In this document: piece by piece, positions 52,886 to 61,924 of the stretch | Position numbering within the stretch: the first letter of the stretch is position 1 | Layout: each line of letters opens with the position of its first letter | DNA from: Pseudomonas sp. KUIN-1 | GTDB lineage: Bacteria; Pseudomonadota; Gammaproteobacteria; Pseudomonadales; Pseudomonadaceae | Assembly (NCBI RefSeq): GCF_009176725.1 | Contig: NZ_AP020337.1 | Span: 4,099,501-4,163,500, forward strand | Length of the DNA stretch: 64,000 nt | Direction: 5' to 3' | Notes under the pieces: generated by a model | The model's database searches: none | What the model was told of the DNA's origin: nothing | What the model saw: only the letters and a program-made list of their open reading frames with translations | Made by a program: the position numbers and the translations under genes

Positions 52886-53000
52886 CGCTGCGTGAAATTC
52901 GATTTAGACCTAAGCTAATAGTTAAAATATTTGATCACATGACGATACCATAATGCATATTTTTTATAATTAACTTAGACCGAAATCGAATTTCACAGCG
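52886..53000. repeat. 115-base interrupted inverted repeat in the divergent promoter region
   Basis: The left arm, CGCTGCGTGAAATTCGATTT then AGACCTAAGCTAA, pairs with the right arm, whose complement reads CGCTGTGAAATTCGATTT then CGGTCTAAGTTAA. Arms of about 31-33 bases differ by a few bases and short indels and flank about 50 bases that are nearly all A and T, unlike the rest of the window. It lies between divergent permease and monooxygenase genes. Confidence 0.85.
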
Positions 53001-53068
53001 TCTGCCCCTTGCCTTTATGGTGCCTCTCGACAAGGTCGAACGGACCTCAACCATTGGCAGGAGTTTTC

Positions 53069-54157
53069 ATGAGCATCGAATTCATTGGCTATATCGCCAC
53101 GCAACCCGGTTCTGAAATTCACCCGCGCAGCGGCGCGACCATCCAGCCCGACTACGTGAAGACCGTCGCCAAGGCTCATGAAGATGCCGGTTTTGATCGT
53201 GCACTGATCGCCTACCACTCCAACAGCCCGGACAGCACGCTGGTCGCAGCGCATGCCGCCAGCGTCACCACCAAGCTGAAGTTTCTGGTCGCCCATCGCC
53301 CTGGCTTCATCGCCCCTACTGTAGCGGCACGCCAGTTCGCGACGCTGGACGTGTTCAATGGCGGGCGCACCGCCGTGCATATCATCACCGGTGGTGACGA
53401 CAAGGAACTGCGCGCCGACGGCAGCCACATCGGCAAGGACGAACGCTACGCACGCAGCGACGAGTACCTCAGCGTAGTGCGTCAGGAATGGACCAGCGAC
53501 AAGCCGTTCGATCATAACGGCACCTACTACCAGCTCGAGGGTGCGCATTCACTGGTCAAATCCCCTCAGCAGCCACATATCCCGCTGTACTTCGGCGGCT
53601 CCTCGGCAGCGGCGATTGCGGTGGCCGGCAAGCACGCCGATGTTTATGCGTTGTGGGGCGAGACATACGAACAGGTGCGTGAAGTGGTGAAGCAGGTTCG
53701 CGCCGAAGCCGCCAGACATGGGCGGACCATTCGTTTCAGCCTGTCACTGCGCCCGATTCTGGCCGAGACCGAGGAACAGGCCTGGGCACGCGCCGACAGT
53801 ATTCTGGAAAAGGCCAAGGCCCTGGCAGACCGCAACGGCTTCGTACGTCGCGAACCACCGAATGAAGGATCACGCCGCCTGCTCGCCGCCGCTGCACAAG
53901 GATCGCGCCTGGACAAGCGCCTGTGGACCGGCATCGCCGGCCTGCTCGGCGCACAGGGCAATTCGACCTCGCTGGTCGGCACCCCGGAACAGGTCGCCGA
54001 AGCGCTGCTGGATTACTACGATCTGGGGATTACCACCTTCCTGATTCGCGGCTTCGATCCACTGGAAGATGCCATCGACTACGGCAAGAAGCTGATCCCG
54101 CTGACCCGCGCATTGGTGGCGCAGCGTGAACAGCAGGCTCGCGAACAGGTCGCCTGA
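53069..54157 (+). CDS. LLM-class FMNH2-dependent monooxygenase (SsuD-like)
   Basis: The 362-residue product is a bacterial luciferase-fold protein: GSEIHPRSGATIQPDYVK, RPGFIAPTVAARQFATLD, HIITGGDDKEL and PLYFGGSSAAAIAVAGKHAD follow alkanesulfonate monooxygenase SsuD. It should release sulfite from a sulfonate or oxidise a related C-S bond with reduced FMN from a partner reductase. No reductase gene is found in this cluster. The ATG follows AGGAG. Confidence 0.9.
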   Translation: MSIEFIGYIATQPGSEIHPRSGATIQPDYVKTVAKAHEDAGFDRALIAYHSNSPDSTLVAAHAASVTTKLKFLVAHRPGFIAPTVAARQFATLDVFNGGRTAVHIITGGDDKELRADGSHIGKDERYARSDEYLSVVRQEWTSDKPFDHNGTYYQLEGAHSLVKSPQQPHIPLYFGGSSAAAIAVAGKHADVYALWGETYEQVREVVKQVRAEAARHGRTIRFSLSLRPILAETEEQAWARADSILEKAKALADRNGFVRREPPNEGSRRLLAAAAQGSRLDKRLWTGIAGLLGAQGNSTSLVGTPEQVAEALLDYYDLGITTFLIRGFDPLEDAIDYGKKLIPLTRALVAQREQQAREQVA

Positions 54158-54222
54158 TTCAACTCATACCCTGCGGGCCGGTCTGACGCCCGGCGCCGGA
54201 CTGCCTGCCCGCGATGCGGTAT

Positions 54223-55128
54223 TCAGGCGGCTGCCGAGACCGGCTTGAGCGACCGCGCCACCAGTGCGCCAAAGGCTTCGACCGGCGCTTGCAGGTTACC
54301 CAGGAAGCGCGGGTAGAACAGCCACAAGTCCATCACCGGCTTGAAATCCTTGAGCGGCAACGCCACCAACTGCTCGCGGTGCGCGCTGCGTTCCAGCAAC
54401 GGCCTGGGCACCAGGCCAAGCCCCATGCCATCGGCCACCAGCCCGAGTTGCAGCTCGGTGCCGAAAGTTTCCAGATTGACCTTCATGCTCAGGCCCTGAT
54501 CGGTCAGCGTGCGCTGCAAGCCTGCACGAAAGCCGCAGCCGTCCGGATTCAGCACCCAGCCCTGCTCATAACAGTCCGCCAGCTTGCCGGGCTTTTTCGG
54601 GGCCAGCCCCCTGGCGCAGACCACCACCAGCTCCATCTTGCCAATCGACTGACCGATGATGTTGTCCGGAAATATCTTGCCTGCCGGAAACAGCGCAGCC
54701 GCCGCATCCAGCTCGCCGTTTTCGATCTTGCCGATCAGGTGGCTGCCCCAACCGGTGCTGACCTGCGCACGCAGGTCCGGAAATTCCCCACGCAACTGCT
54801 TGAGCGCATCGAGCAGCACCACGTCACCGATGGTTTGCGGCACGCCCAGACGCAACAGACCGCTGGGCGGCGTGTCACTGGCCACCAGCTCGCGCAACGA
54901 ATCCATCTCGCGCAGGATCGCCAGGCACTTCTGGTAAACCTGAAGCCCCATCGGAGTCGGCTTGAGCGGCTTGGTATTGCGGTCGAACAGCTCGACTCCG
55001 AGGGCTTGCTCGAAATTCTGCACCCGGCGCGTTATGGCTGGCTGGGTCAGATCCAGCGATTCAGCGGCGTGGCTGATCGACTGGCAGCGGATGACTGCAA
55101 CGAACGCATCGATATCATCAATTTTCAT
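54223..55128 (-). CDS. LysR-family regulator, divergent from the thiol dioxygenase
   Basis: The 301-residue product has the N-terminal LysR helix-turn-helix (SISHAAESLDLTQPAITRRV, about residues 15-40) and an effector domain. It starts at MKIDDIDAFVAV; the longer frame adds an unlikely hydrophobic extension. It is divergent from the dioxygenase gene, like PA2601 beside PA2602 in P. aeruginosa (recalled), so it likely controls the dioxygenase-rhodanese pair. Confidence 0.9.
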   Translation of the reverse strand: MKIDDIDAFVAVIRCQSISHAAESLDLTQPAITRRVQNFEQALGVELFDRNTKPLKPTPMGLQVYQKCLAILREMDSLRELVASDTPPSGLLRLGVPQTIGDVVLLDALKQLRGEFPDLRAQVSTGWGSHLIGKIENGELDAAAALFPAGKIFPDNIIGQSIGKMELVVVCARGLAPKKPGKLADCYEQGWVLNPDGCGFRAGLQRTLTDQGLSMKVNLETFGTELQLGLVADGMGLGLVPRPLLERSAHREQLVALPLKDFKPVMDLWLFYPRFLGNLQAPVEAFGALVARSLKPVSAAA

Positions 55129-55329
55129 TCGGACCGCACATAAAAAAGAGATTAAACATAGGCAAAAAGCATAGTACCAGCCGGCGCTCATGGATAGCCC
55201 GAGCGTAGATTTCGCGGATTACGACAAAGAAGTAAAAGACGTTTTCGTTATAACCTAATCATTAAAAAATAGCATATTAAATATCAATATTATGATTATA
55301 TCGAACCATTCCCCGACTTTGATCTGGAA

Positions 55330-55941
55330 ATGGACATGACTCAGAACCGACACCCGGAACGACTCGGGGCGTTTATCGATGCCCTCACCGAACTGCTTGG
55401 CAGCGAGCCGCACGAAGGCGATCTGTTGCGTCGCGGCGGCAAGCTGCTGGCGCAGCTGGTCAGCCACGATGACTGGCTGGCGGAAGAATTCACCGTACCC
55501 GACGCCAACCGCTATCAGCAATTTCTGCTGCATGCCGATCCGCAGCAGCGCTTTTCGGTGGTCAGTTTCGTCTGGGGACCGGGGCAGCGCACGCCGATTC
55601 ACGACCACCGCGTCTGGGGGCTGATCGGCATGCTGCGCGGCGCGGAAGACGCCCAGGGCTACCGTCGCAACGCGCAAGGGCGCCTGGAAACCAGCGGCCC
55701 GGCGATTCGCCTGCAACCCGGGCAGGTCGAGGCGCTGTCACCGCACAGCAACGATGTCCATCAGGTCAGCAACGCCTTCAGCGATCAGGTGTCGATCAGC
55801 ATCCACGTTTACGGCGCCGATATCGGCACCGTCAAGCGTGCGGTCTATGACCTCGACGGCAGCGAAAAACTGTTCATCTCCGGCTATTCGAACGCCGCCA
55901 CTGCCCATCAGGATCAGCCAACAGGGAGCCCGACCCCATGA
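55330..55941 (+). CDS. 3-mercaptopropionate/cysteine dioxygenase (thiol dioxygenase)
   Basis: The 203-residue cupin has iron ligands H91 and H93 in TPIHDHRVWGLIG and H144 in NDVHQVSN, plus the Ser157-His159-Tyr161 triad in SISIHVYGADIG. Its FSVVSFVWGPGQ region matches PA2602 of P. aeruginosa, a 3-mercaptopropionate dioxygenase, as I recall it; true cysteine dioxygenases differ in the substrate-binding arginine. It oxidises a thiol to a sulfinic acid with O2. The last four bases overlap the rhodanese start. Confidence 0.92.
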   Translation: MDMTQNRHPERLGAFIDALTELLGSEPHEGDLLRRGGKLLAQLVSHDDWLAEEFTVPDANRYQQFLLHADPQQRFSVVSFVWGPGQRTPIHDHRVWGLIGMLRGAEDAQGYRRNAQGRLETSGPAIRLQPGQVEALSPHSNDVHQVSNAFSDQVSISIHVYGADIGTVKRAVYDLDGSEKLFISGYSNAATAHQDQPTGSPTP

Positions 55942-57521
55942 CCACACCTGCCACCCGATCATTCGCCGACATTCGCCAGGCCTTGCTGGACCGTCAGGAG
56001 CTGGCCCTGGTAGACGTCCGCGAAGAGGCACCCTTTGCCCAGGCTCATCCGCTGTTTGCCGTGAACATCCCGTTGTCGAAGCTGGAGCTGGAGGTTTTCT
56101 CCCGCATCCCGCGACGCGACACGGCCGTGACGCTGTACGACGATGGCGAAGGCTTGGCCCAGATCGCCCTGCAACGCCTGCAGACACTGGGCTACAGCGA
56201 CGTGAAACTGCTCGACGGCGGCCTGCAGGGCTGGCGCGCGGCTGGCGGCGAGCTGTTCATCGACGTGAATGTGCCGAGCAAGGCGTTTGGCGAGCTGGTG
56301 GAGCATCACCGCGCCACCCCGTCGCTGGCCGCAGAAGAGGTCAAGCGCCTGCTCGACAGCAATGCCGACGTGGTGGTGCTCGATGCCCGGCGCTATGACG
56401 AATACCAGACCATGAGCATTCCCGGCGGCATCAGCGTGCCGGGTGCCGAACTGGTGCTGCGGGCACGTGAGCTGGCACCGGATCCCACTACTCGAATCAT
56501 CGTCAATTGTGCCGGTCGCACGCGAAGCATCATCGGCACCCAGTCGCTGGTCAACGCGGGTCTGCCCAACCCGATCAACGCACTGCGCAACGGCACCATT
56601 GGCTGGCTGCTGGCCGGCCAGACGCTGGACCATGGCCAGAACCGGCGTTTTGCGGCAGTCAGTGAAGAGACCCGCGAAACCGCCAGTGCCGATGCCCGCA
56701 AGGTGGCCGATCGCGCCAGCGTCAAACGTGCCAGCCGTGCCGATCTGCAACGCTGGCAAGCCGAGGCTTCACGCACCACTTACCTGTTCGATGTACGCAC
56801 CCCGGAAGAGTTTGCCAAAGGCCACCTGCCCGGCGCGCGCTCTACACCGGGCGGGCAACTGGTGCAGGAAACCGATCATTTCGCCAGCGTACGCGGTGCG
56901 CGAATCGCTCTGCTGGACGACGACGGCGTACGCGCCAACATGTCGGCCTCCTGGCTGGCACAGTTGGGCTGGGACGTGGCGGTGATCGATGACCTGGATG
57001 CGGCCGACTTCAGCGAACAGGGCGACTGGGACGCGCCCTTCCCGACGCCGCCGCAGGTGGAGGCGATCAGCGTCGAGACTCTCACCCAGTGGCAGACACA
57101 GGTAAAGGTGGCGGTGCTGGATTTCACTGCCAGCGCCAACTATGTCAAACAGCATATTCCCGGCGCCTGGTGGACCTTGCGTGCCGACCTGAAACAGGCG
57201 CTGCACAAGCTGCCGGCTGCTGACCGCTATGTCTTGACCTGCGGCAGCAGCCGTCTGGCGCGCTTCGCCGTGGCCGACCTCGAAGCGTTGACCGACAAGC
57301 CGGTGTTCCTGCTCGAAGGCGGCACCGCCAGCTGGATCAAGGCAGGTCTGCCGCTGGAGCACGGCGAAAGCCGACTGGCCTCGCCACGCATCGATCGCTA
57401 CCGCCGCCCGTACGAAGGCACCGACGCACCGCGCGAGGCCATGCAGGCGTATCTGGACTGGGAATTTGGCCTCGTAGAACAGCTGGGACGTGACGGGACA
57501 CATGGGTTTTACGTGATTTGA
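55938..57521 (+). CDS. four-domain rhodanese (thiosulfate sulfurtransferase-like)
   Basis: The 527-residue product holds four rhodanese repeats (about residues 1-105, 128-235, 262-360, 375-480). The active cysteine is present in repeats 2 (C191, VNCAGRTRS) and 4 (C435, LTCGSSRLA) but missing in 1 (YDDGEGLA) and 3 (LDDDGVRA). It therefore looks like two copies of an inactive-active pair. It overlaps the dioxygenase gene by four bases (ATGA), so the two are translated together; substrate is likely sulfane sulfur derived from thiols. Confidence 0.93.
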   Translation: MTTPATRSFADIRQALLDRQELALVDVREEAPFAQAHPLFAVNIPLSKLELEVFSRIPRRDTAVTLYDDGEGLAQIALQRLQTLGYSDVKLLDGGLQGWRAAGGELFIDVNVPSKAFGELVEHHRATPSLAAEEVKRLLDSNADVVVLDARRYDEYQTMSIPGGISVPGAELVLRARELAPDPTTRIIVNCAGRTRSIIGTQSLVNAGLPNPINALRNGTIGWLLAGQTLDHGQNRRFAAVSEETRETASADARKVADRASVKRASRADLQRWQAEASRTTYLFDVRTPEEFAKGHLPGARSTPGGQLVQETDHFASVRGARIALLDDDGVRANMSASWLAQLGWDVAVIDDLDAADFSEQGDWDAPFPTPPQVEAISVETLTQWQTQVKVAVLDFTASANYVKQHIPGAWWTLRADLKQALHKLPAADRYVLTCGSSRLARFAVADLEALTDKPVFLLEGGTASWIKAGLPLEHGESRLASPRIDRYRRPYEGTDAPREAMQAYLDWEFGLVEQLGRDGTHGFYVI

Positions 57522-57563
57522 TGCCGTTGAGTACACCGCGCAGCGCATTGGCACAAGCGCCAA

Positions 57564-57653
57564 GTGGGAGCGAGCTTGCTCGCGAAGAGGGCGCTACATT
57601 CAGTGCATTTTCTGCGTCTGGAACAGGGTCTTCGCGAGCAAGCTCGCTCCCAC
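57564..57653. repeat. REP pair, flanked by short direct repeats
   Basis: GTGGGAGCGAGCTTGCTCGC begins a 25-base arm (57564-57588), repeated exactly in inverse at 57629-57653. The core is the same as in the pair near 39.65 kb. The pair sits between related direct repeats, ATTGGCACAAGCGCCAA at 57547 and ATTGGCACAAGCGTCAA at 57685. The gap (57522-57745) holds no gene. Confidence 0.93.
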
Positions 57654-57745
57654 AAGGCTGCGTCCGACTCTAAAGGTGAGGCGTATTGGCACAAGCGTCA
57701 AAGGCTCATCAGGACTATTCATCACCCTATTGGAGACACACTTAA

Positions 57746-58735
57746 ATGCTGCCTTTTTTCAAATCCCCCCTGCCCTTCAAAAGCCTGTTGCTGGGCGCGC
57801 TGTTGAGCGTCATGGCAGGTCAGCAGGTTCTGGCCGCTGAGCTGGCACCGTTGCTGGTGGCCAACCAGAAGTCACTGCTCAAAGTGCTGTTGCAGGTCTC
57901 CGGCGAACTCAAGGGTGTGCCGTACGAAATCAAGTTCTCCGAGTTCCCTTCGGCCGCGCCTTTGGGTGAAGCGCTGAATGCCGAGGCAGTGGATATCGGT
58001 GCACTGGGTGATGCACCTTATGTGTTTGCCCTCGGCGCAGGTGCACCGTTGAAAGTGGTCAGCATCACCCACGCCCAAGGCCGATTCACCACCGCCGTGC
58101 TGGTGGCGAAAGATTCGCCGATCCAGACCGTGGCCGACCTCAAAGGCAAGCGCATCGTCACCGGGCGTGGCTCCATCGGCCACTATCTGGCGATTCGCGC
58201 GCTGCACCAGGCGGGGCTCAAGACCAGCGATGTGACCTTCATCTACCTGTTGCCCAGCGAATCACGGCTGGTGCTGGCCAATGGCGACGCCGATGCCTGG
58301 GCAACCTGGGACCCCTACACCACGATCTCCATCAGCCAGAACGATGCGCGCGTATTGGTCAGTGGTAACGAACTGCTGAGCAACCACCTGTACCTCGCCG
58401 CAACCAGCAAGGCCATTGACAGCAAACGCGTGCAACTGGAGGACTTCGTGGCCAGGGTCGAGCGCGCCTTCGACTGGACCAACAATCATCCAGAGGAGTA
58501 TGCCGCTGCGCAGGCCAAAGTCACCGGCCTGCCAGTAGACGTGCATCTGGCCGTGGCGAAGGCCACAAAGATGCAGCGTACGCCGATTGATGACCCGATT
58601 ATTCAGGGCCTGCAAGAAACCGCCAACACCTACCTGGCGGAAGGCATCGTCAGCAAGCCCATCGACGTCTCGACCGGCTTCGATAAAAGCTTCAACACAT
58701 CGCGTGCCCGGATTGCCCAGGCCAACGCTCACTAA
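57746..58735 (+). CDS. sulfonate-type ABC transporter substrate-binding protein (SsuA-like)
   Basis: The 329-residue product has a signal peptide (about residues 1-30, ending VLA) and the SsuA/TauA/NrtA fold: KFSEFPSAAPLGEALNAEAV, VDIGALGDAPYVFALGAGAP, LKGKRIVTGRGSIGHYLAIR and DADAWATWDPYT. It should deliver a sulfonate or organosulfur compound to the permease encoded at 51-53 kb, or to one elsewhere. It lies 32 bases ahead of the acyl-CoA dehydrogenase-like gene. Confidence 0.93.
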   Translation: MLPFFKSPLPFKSLLLGALLSVMAGQQVLAAELAPLLVANQKSLLKVLLQVSGELKGVPYEIKFSEFPSAAPLGEALNAEAVDIGALGDAPYVFALGAGAPLKVVSITHAQGRFTTAVLVAKDSPIQTVADLKGKRIVTGRGSIGHYLAIRALHQAGLKTSDVTFIYLLPSESRLVLANGDADAWATWDPYTTISISQNDARVLVSGNELLSNHLYLAATSKAIDSKRVQLEDFVARVERAFDWTNNHPEEYAAAQAKVTGLPVDVHLAVAKATKMQRTPIDDPIIQGLQETANTYLAEGIVSKPIDVSTGFDKSFNTSRARIAQANAH

Positions 58736-58767
58736 CCCTCGGATATCCGCTGCGAAAAGGACCCCGC

Positions 58768-59946
58768 ATGAAACTTTCACCGCTTCGTCAGCACCGTGAG
58801 CTGTCCGAATCAGCAGCAGATTTCGCCACCCGGCTGGAAGGGATTACCGCAACGCTGGCCGAAACCGCAGAGCACTACGATGCCAGCGGAGCATTCCCCC
58901 ACGCCAACTTTGCCTTGCTGCACAGCCATGGCCTGCTGGGCTTTACCGTGCCCGCCGAACTGGGCGGCGGCGGTGCCGATCTGGCGCGAGCGCAACAGGT
59001 CGTCAGCGCAGTGGCCAGGGGCGAACCGTCGACAGCGCTGATTCTGGTGATGCAGTACCTGCAGCATTCGCGCCTGCAAGAGAACAGCCAATGGCCGACT
59101 GATCTGCGCATTCGCGTGGCCGAAGAGGCGGTTCGCGACGGCGCGCTGATCAACGCCCTGCGCGTGGAGCCGGACCTGGGCACACCCGCACGCGGCGGCC
59201 TGCCGGGCACCATCGCCTGCCGTACCGCCGAGGGCTGGCGGATCAGCGGCAGCAAGATCTACTCCACCGGCAGCCAGGGTCTGACCTGGTTTGCCGTGTG
59301 GGCGCGCAGCGATGACGATGACCCGCTGGTGGGCAGCTGGCTGGTTCACAAGGACACGCCGGGCATCACCATCATTGAGGACTGGGACCATCTGGGCATG
59401 CGCGCCACCAGCAGCCACGAAGTCAGATTCGACAACGTGATGGTGCCGCTCGATCACGCGGTCAGCGTCAGCCCGTGGAGCGCCCCGCAATCCGAACTGG
59501 ATGGATCGGGCCTGCTGTGGATGGCGGTGCTGCTGTCGTCGGTCTACGACGGTATCGCCCATTCCGCCCGCGACTGGCTGGTGCACTGGCTGGAACAGCG
59601 CAAACCGTCCAATCTCGGGGCGGCACTTTCGACGCTGCCGCGTTTTCAGGAAACCGTCGGGCATATCGACACACTGCTGTTCGCCAACCAGAACCTGCTG
59701 CAATCCGCAGCACAGGGACACACGTCCGCCGAACATGCCGCGCAGATCAAATTTCTGGTGACCGGCAATGCCATACGCGCCGTGGAGCTGGCCGTCGAAG
59801 CCTCGGGCAACCCGGGCCTGTCGCGCAGCAACCCGCTGCAGCGTCATTACCGCAATGTACTGTGCGGTCGGGTGCATACGCCGCAGAACGATGCGGTGCT
59901 CATCGGTGTGGGCAAAGCGGCTTTTGCCAGGCGCAATAAAGGGTAA
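58768..59946 (+). CDS. acyl-CoA dehydrogenase-fold flavoprotein (DszC/SfnB-like)
   Basis: The 392-residue product has the acyl-CoA dehydrogenase fold: LGFTVPAELGGGGADLARAQ, ISGSKIYSTGSQGLTWFAVW, DWDHLGMRATSSHEVRFDNV and the C-terminal bundle. Absence of an obvious CoA-enzyme base and linkage to a sulfonate-type binding protein point to DszC/SoxC/SfnB-type flavin monooxygenases acting on sulfur compounds. [10 protein letters not shown] precedes the ATG. It converges with a LysR gene. Confidence 0.9.
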   Translation: MKLSPLRQHRELSESAADFATRLEGITATLAETAEHYDASGAFPHANFALLHSHGLLGFTVPAELGGGGADLARAQQVVSAVARGEPSTALILVMQYLQHSRLQENSQWPTDLRIRVAEEAVRDGALINALRVEPDLGTPARGGLPGTIACRTAEGWRISGSKIYSTGSQGLTWFAVWARSDDDDPLVGSWLVHKDTPGITIIEDWDHLGMRATSSHEVRFDNVMVPLDHAVSVSPWSAPQSELDGSGLLWMAVLLSSVYDGIAHSARDWLVHWLEQRKPSNLGAALSTLPRFQETVGHIDTLLFANQNLLQSAAQGHTSAEHAAQIKFLVTGNAIRAVELAVEASGNPGLSRSNPLQRHYRNVLCGRVHTPQNDAVLIGVGKAAFARRNKG

Positions 59947-59961
59947 CCTGGGGCGCACCGA

Positions 59962-60870
59962 TCAACCCTGCTGGCCATCCAGTTCGATACTCGAATCCAG
60001 ACGCTCGCGCAGAAACTCGATGAACATCTGTACCAGTCGCGAAGCCTGACGGTGTTGCGGGTACACCGCTGACAGCGTCAGTGGCTCGGGCCGCCTGTCG
60101 TCCAGCACGCGCACCAGACTGCCAGCGCGCAGGGCTGCACCGACGATGAACGTCGGTAGATAAGTGATCCCCAGCCCGGCAACGGCTGCATCTCTGAGCA
60201 ACTCGCCGTTATTGACCCGCATTCGCCCACTGACGTTCAGGCTCGACGCTTTGCCCGCGCCTTGAAAACGCCATTGCACCTGGCGGCTGTGACCATACGG
60301 CAGGCAGTCGTGCTGGTGCAGGTCTTCAGGCTCTAGCGGCGTGCCGCGCTCGGCGAGGTAGCCCGGGCTGGCGCAGTAGACCCGGTCAATTGCAGCGATG
60401 CGACGTGCGATCAGGCTGGAGTCTTCCAGCACGCCGATGCGCAGCACCAGATCGTAGCCCTCGCTGATCACGTCCACCGGTCGGTCGCTCAAGTCGACCT
60501 CCACCGCTACATCACGGTAGCGCTGTAAAAACTGTGGCAACAGGCAGCCCAGGTGGGCGACGGCAAACGTCAAGGGGGCGCTCAGGCGCAATGTGCCCCG
60601 CGGTTCGCTGCTCTGCCCGGTGATGCCCTGCTCGACCTGTTCGACTTCGGCCAGCAAGCGCAAGGCCGATTCGTAATAGCTTTGGCCCAGAGGTGTAGCA
60701 TCCAGACGCCGCGTCGAGCGGTTGAGCAAACGCACGCCAAGCCGCTCCTCCAGTTGCATCAGGCGGCGACTGACAAACTGCTTGGACAGCCCGAGCTTGT
60801 CGGACGCGGCCGTGAAGCTGCCGGATTCCATCACCTGGCAAAAGATACGCATGTCTTCAAAAGGGTTCAT
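59962..60870 (-). CDS. LysR-family transcription regulator
   Basis: The 302-residue product has the LysR helix-turn-helix (SFTAASDKLGLSKQFVSRRL) and a CrgA-like effector domain (LRLSAPLTFAVAHLGCLLPQ, GYDLVLRIGVLEDSSLIARR). It starts at MNPFEDMRIFCQVM. It is divergent from the pirin gene and may control it; pirin or YhhW genes often lie beside such regulators. A role in the neighbouring sulfur genes is also possible. Confidence 0.9.
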   Translation of the reverse strand: MNPFEDMRIFCQVMESGSFTAASDKLGLSKQFVSRRLMQLEERLGVRLLNRSTRRLDATPLGQSYYESALRLLAEVEQVEQGITGQSSEPRGTLRLSAPLTFAVAHLGCLLPQFLQRYRDVAVEVDLSDRPVDVISEGYDLVLRIGVLEDSSLIARRIAAIDRVYCASPGYLAERGTPLEPEDLHQHDCLPYGHSRQVQWRFQGAGKASSLNVSGRMRVNNGELLRDAAVAGLGITYLPTFIVGAALRAGSLVRVLDDRRPEPLTLSAVYPQHRQASRLVQMFIEFLRERLDSSIELDGQQG

Positions 60871-61054
60871 CGGCATGGCCTGAGTGAGCTGGACAGCATT
60901 CAACAAAGCCTAATCCTTCACTGAGCACTGTCAACCAGAACGAGACGGTGATTCGTGTTTCAGCTACTTATTGCATCGAAAGATAACCAGTAATCTTGAT
61001 CTCACTTGATCGATTGCTGAATGTGCAGCGTCGATATCCGATGGAGAAAGAATC

Positions 61055-61777
61055 ATGCTGACTCTTCGCAAAGCTTCCGATCGCGGCGCGGCTGATCATG
61101 GCTGGCTGAAATCCTTTCATACCTTTTCCTTCGCCAGCTATCGTAATGCGCAGGAACAGGGCTTTTCCGATCTGCTGGTCATCAATGACGACCGTGTGAC
61201 TGCAGGTAAAGGCTTTGGCCAGCATCCGCACCGCGACATGGAAATTTTTTCCTATGTGCTGGAAGGTGCGCTGGAACATAAGGACACGCTGGGCACCGGC
61301 TCGGTGATACGCCCTGGCGACGTGCAGTTGATGAGTGCCGGTAGCGGCGTGGCGCACAGCGAGTTCAACCACTCGCAGACCGAAGGCGTGCATTTTCTGC
61401 AGATATGGATCGTGCCGAATGTCGCCGGTGCCACGCCCAACTATCAGCAGGAACACTTCAGCCCTGAACAGAAACGCGGCCGTCTGCAACTTATCATCGC
61501 CCCTGAAGGCGAGAATGGCGCACTGAAAGTTCGTCAGGACGCCCGTGTGTACGCAGGTCTGTTCGATGGTGATGAAACCGCCGCGCTTGAGCTGGCTGCC
61601 AATCGCTATGCCTACGTGCATGTCGCCCGTGGCAGCGTGGTGCTCAATGGCGAGCGACTTGGCGAAGGTGACGGGGTGCGCGTGCGTAACGAGCGGCTGA
61701 TCAGCCTGAGCGAAGGGGTTGATGCGGAAGTGCTGGTGTTTGATATGCGGCCTAATGAATTGCCGCAGATGCCTTGA
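61055..61777 (+). CDS. pirin family protein (YhhW-like)
   Basis: The 240-residue bicupin has the pirin metal site in FGQHPHRDMEIFSYVLEGAL and EFNHSQTEGVHFLQIWIVPN, and a C-terminal cupin with HVARGSVVLNGERL. YhhW of E. coli has quercetin 2,3-dioxygenase activity in vitro; the natural substrate is unknown. GGAGAAAG precedes the ATG. It is divergent from a LysR gene. Confidence 0.93.
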   Translation: MLTLRKASDRGAADHGWLKSFHTFSFASYRNAQEQGFSDLLVINDDRVTAGKGFGQHPHRDMEIFSYVLEGALEHKDTLGTGSVIRPGDVQLMSAGSGVAHSEFNHSQTEGVHFLQIWIVPNVAGATPNYQQEHFSPEQKRGRLQLIIAPEGENGALKVRQDARVYAGLFDGDETAALELAANRYAYVHVARGSVVLNGERLGEGDGVRVRNERLISLSEGVDAEVLVFDMRPNELPQMP

Positions 61778-61924
61778 TGCATCGATTGATATCAGGAAAA
61801 CCTAGCGTTTCTTTCACTTGATTGGTGCTGCGAGGTAACCCACGCTCCCGCCCTCCACCAGTCGCTCGCGGCACTGACCGGGCCGCATTGGGCTAGCCGA
61901 TCAGACATCAAGTGAGGAAAAACC

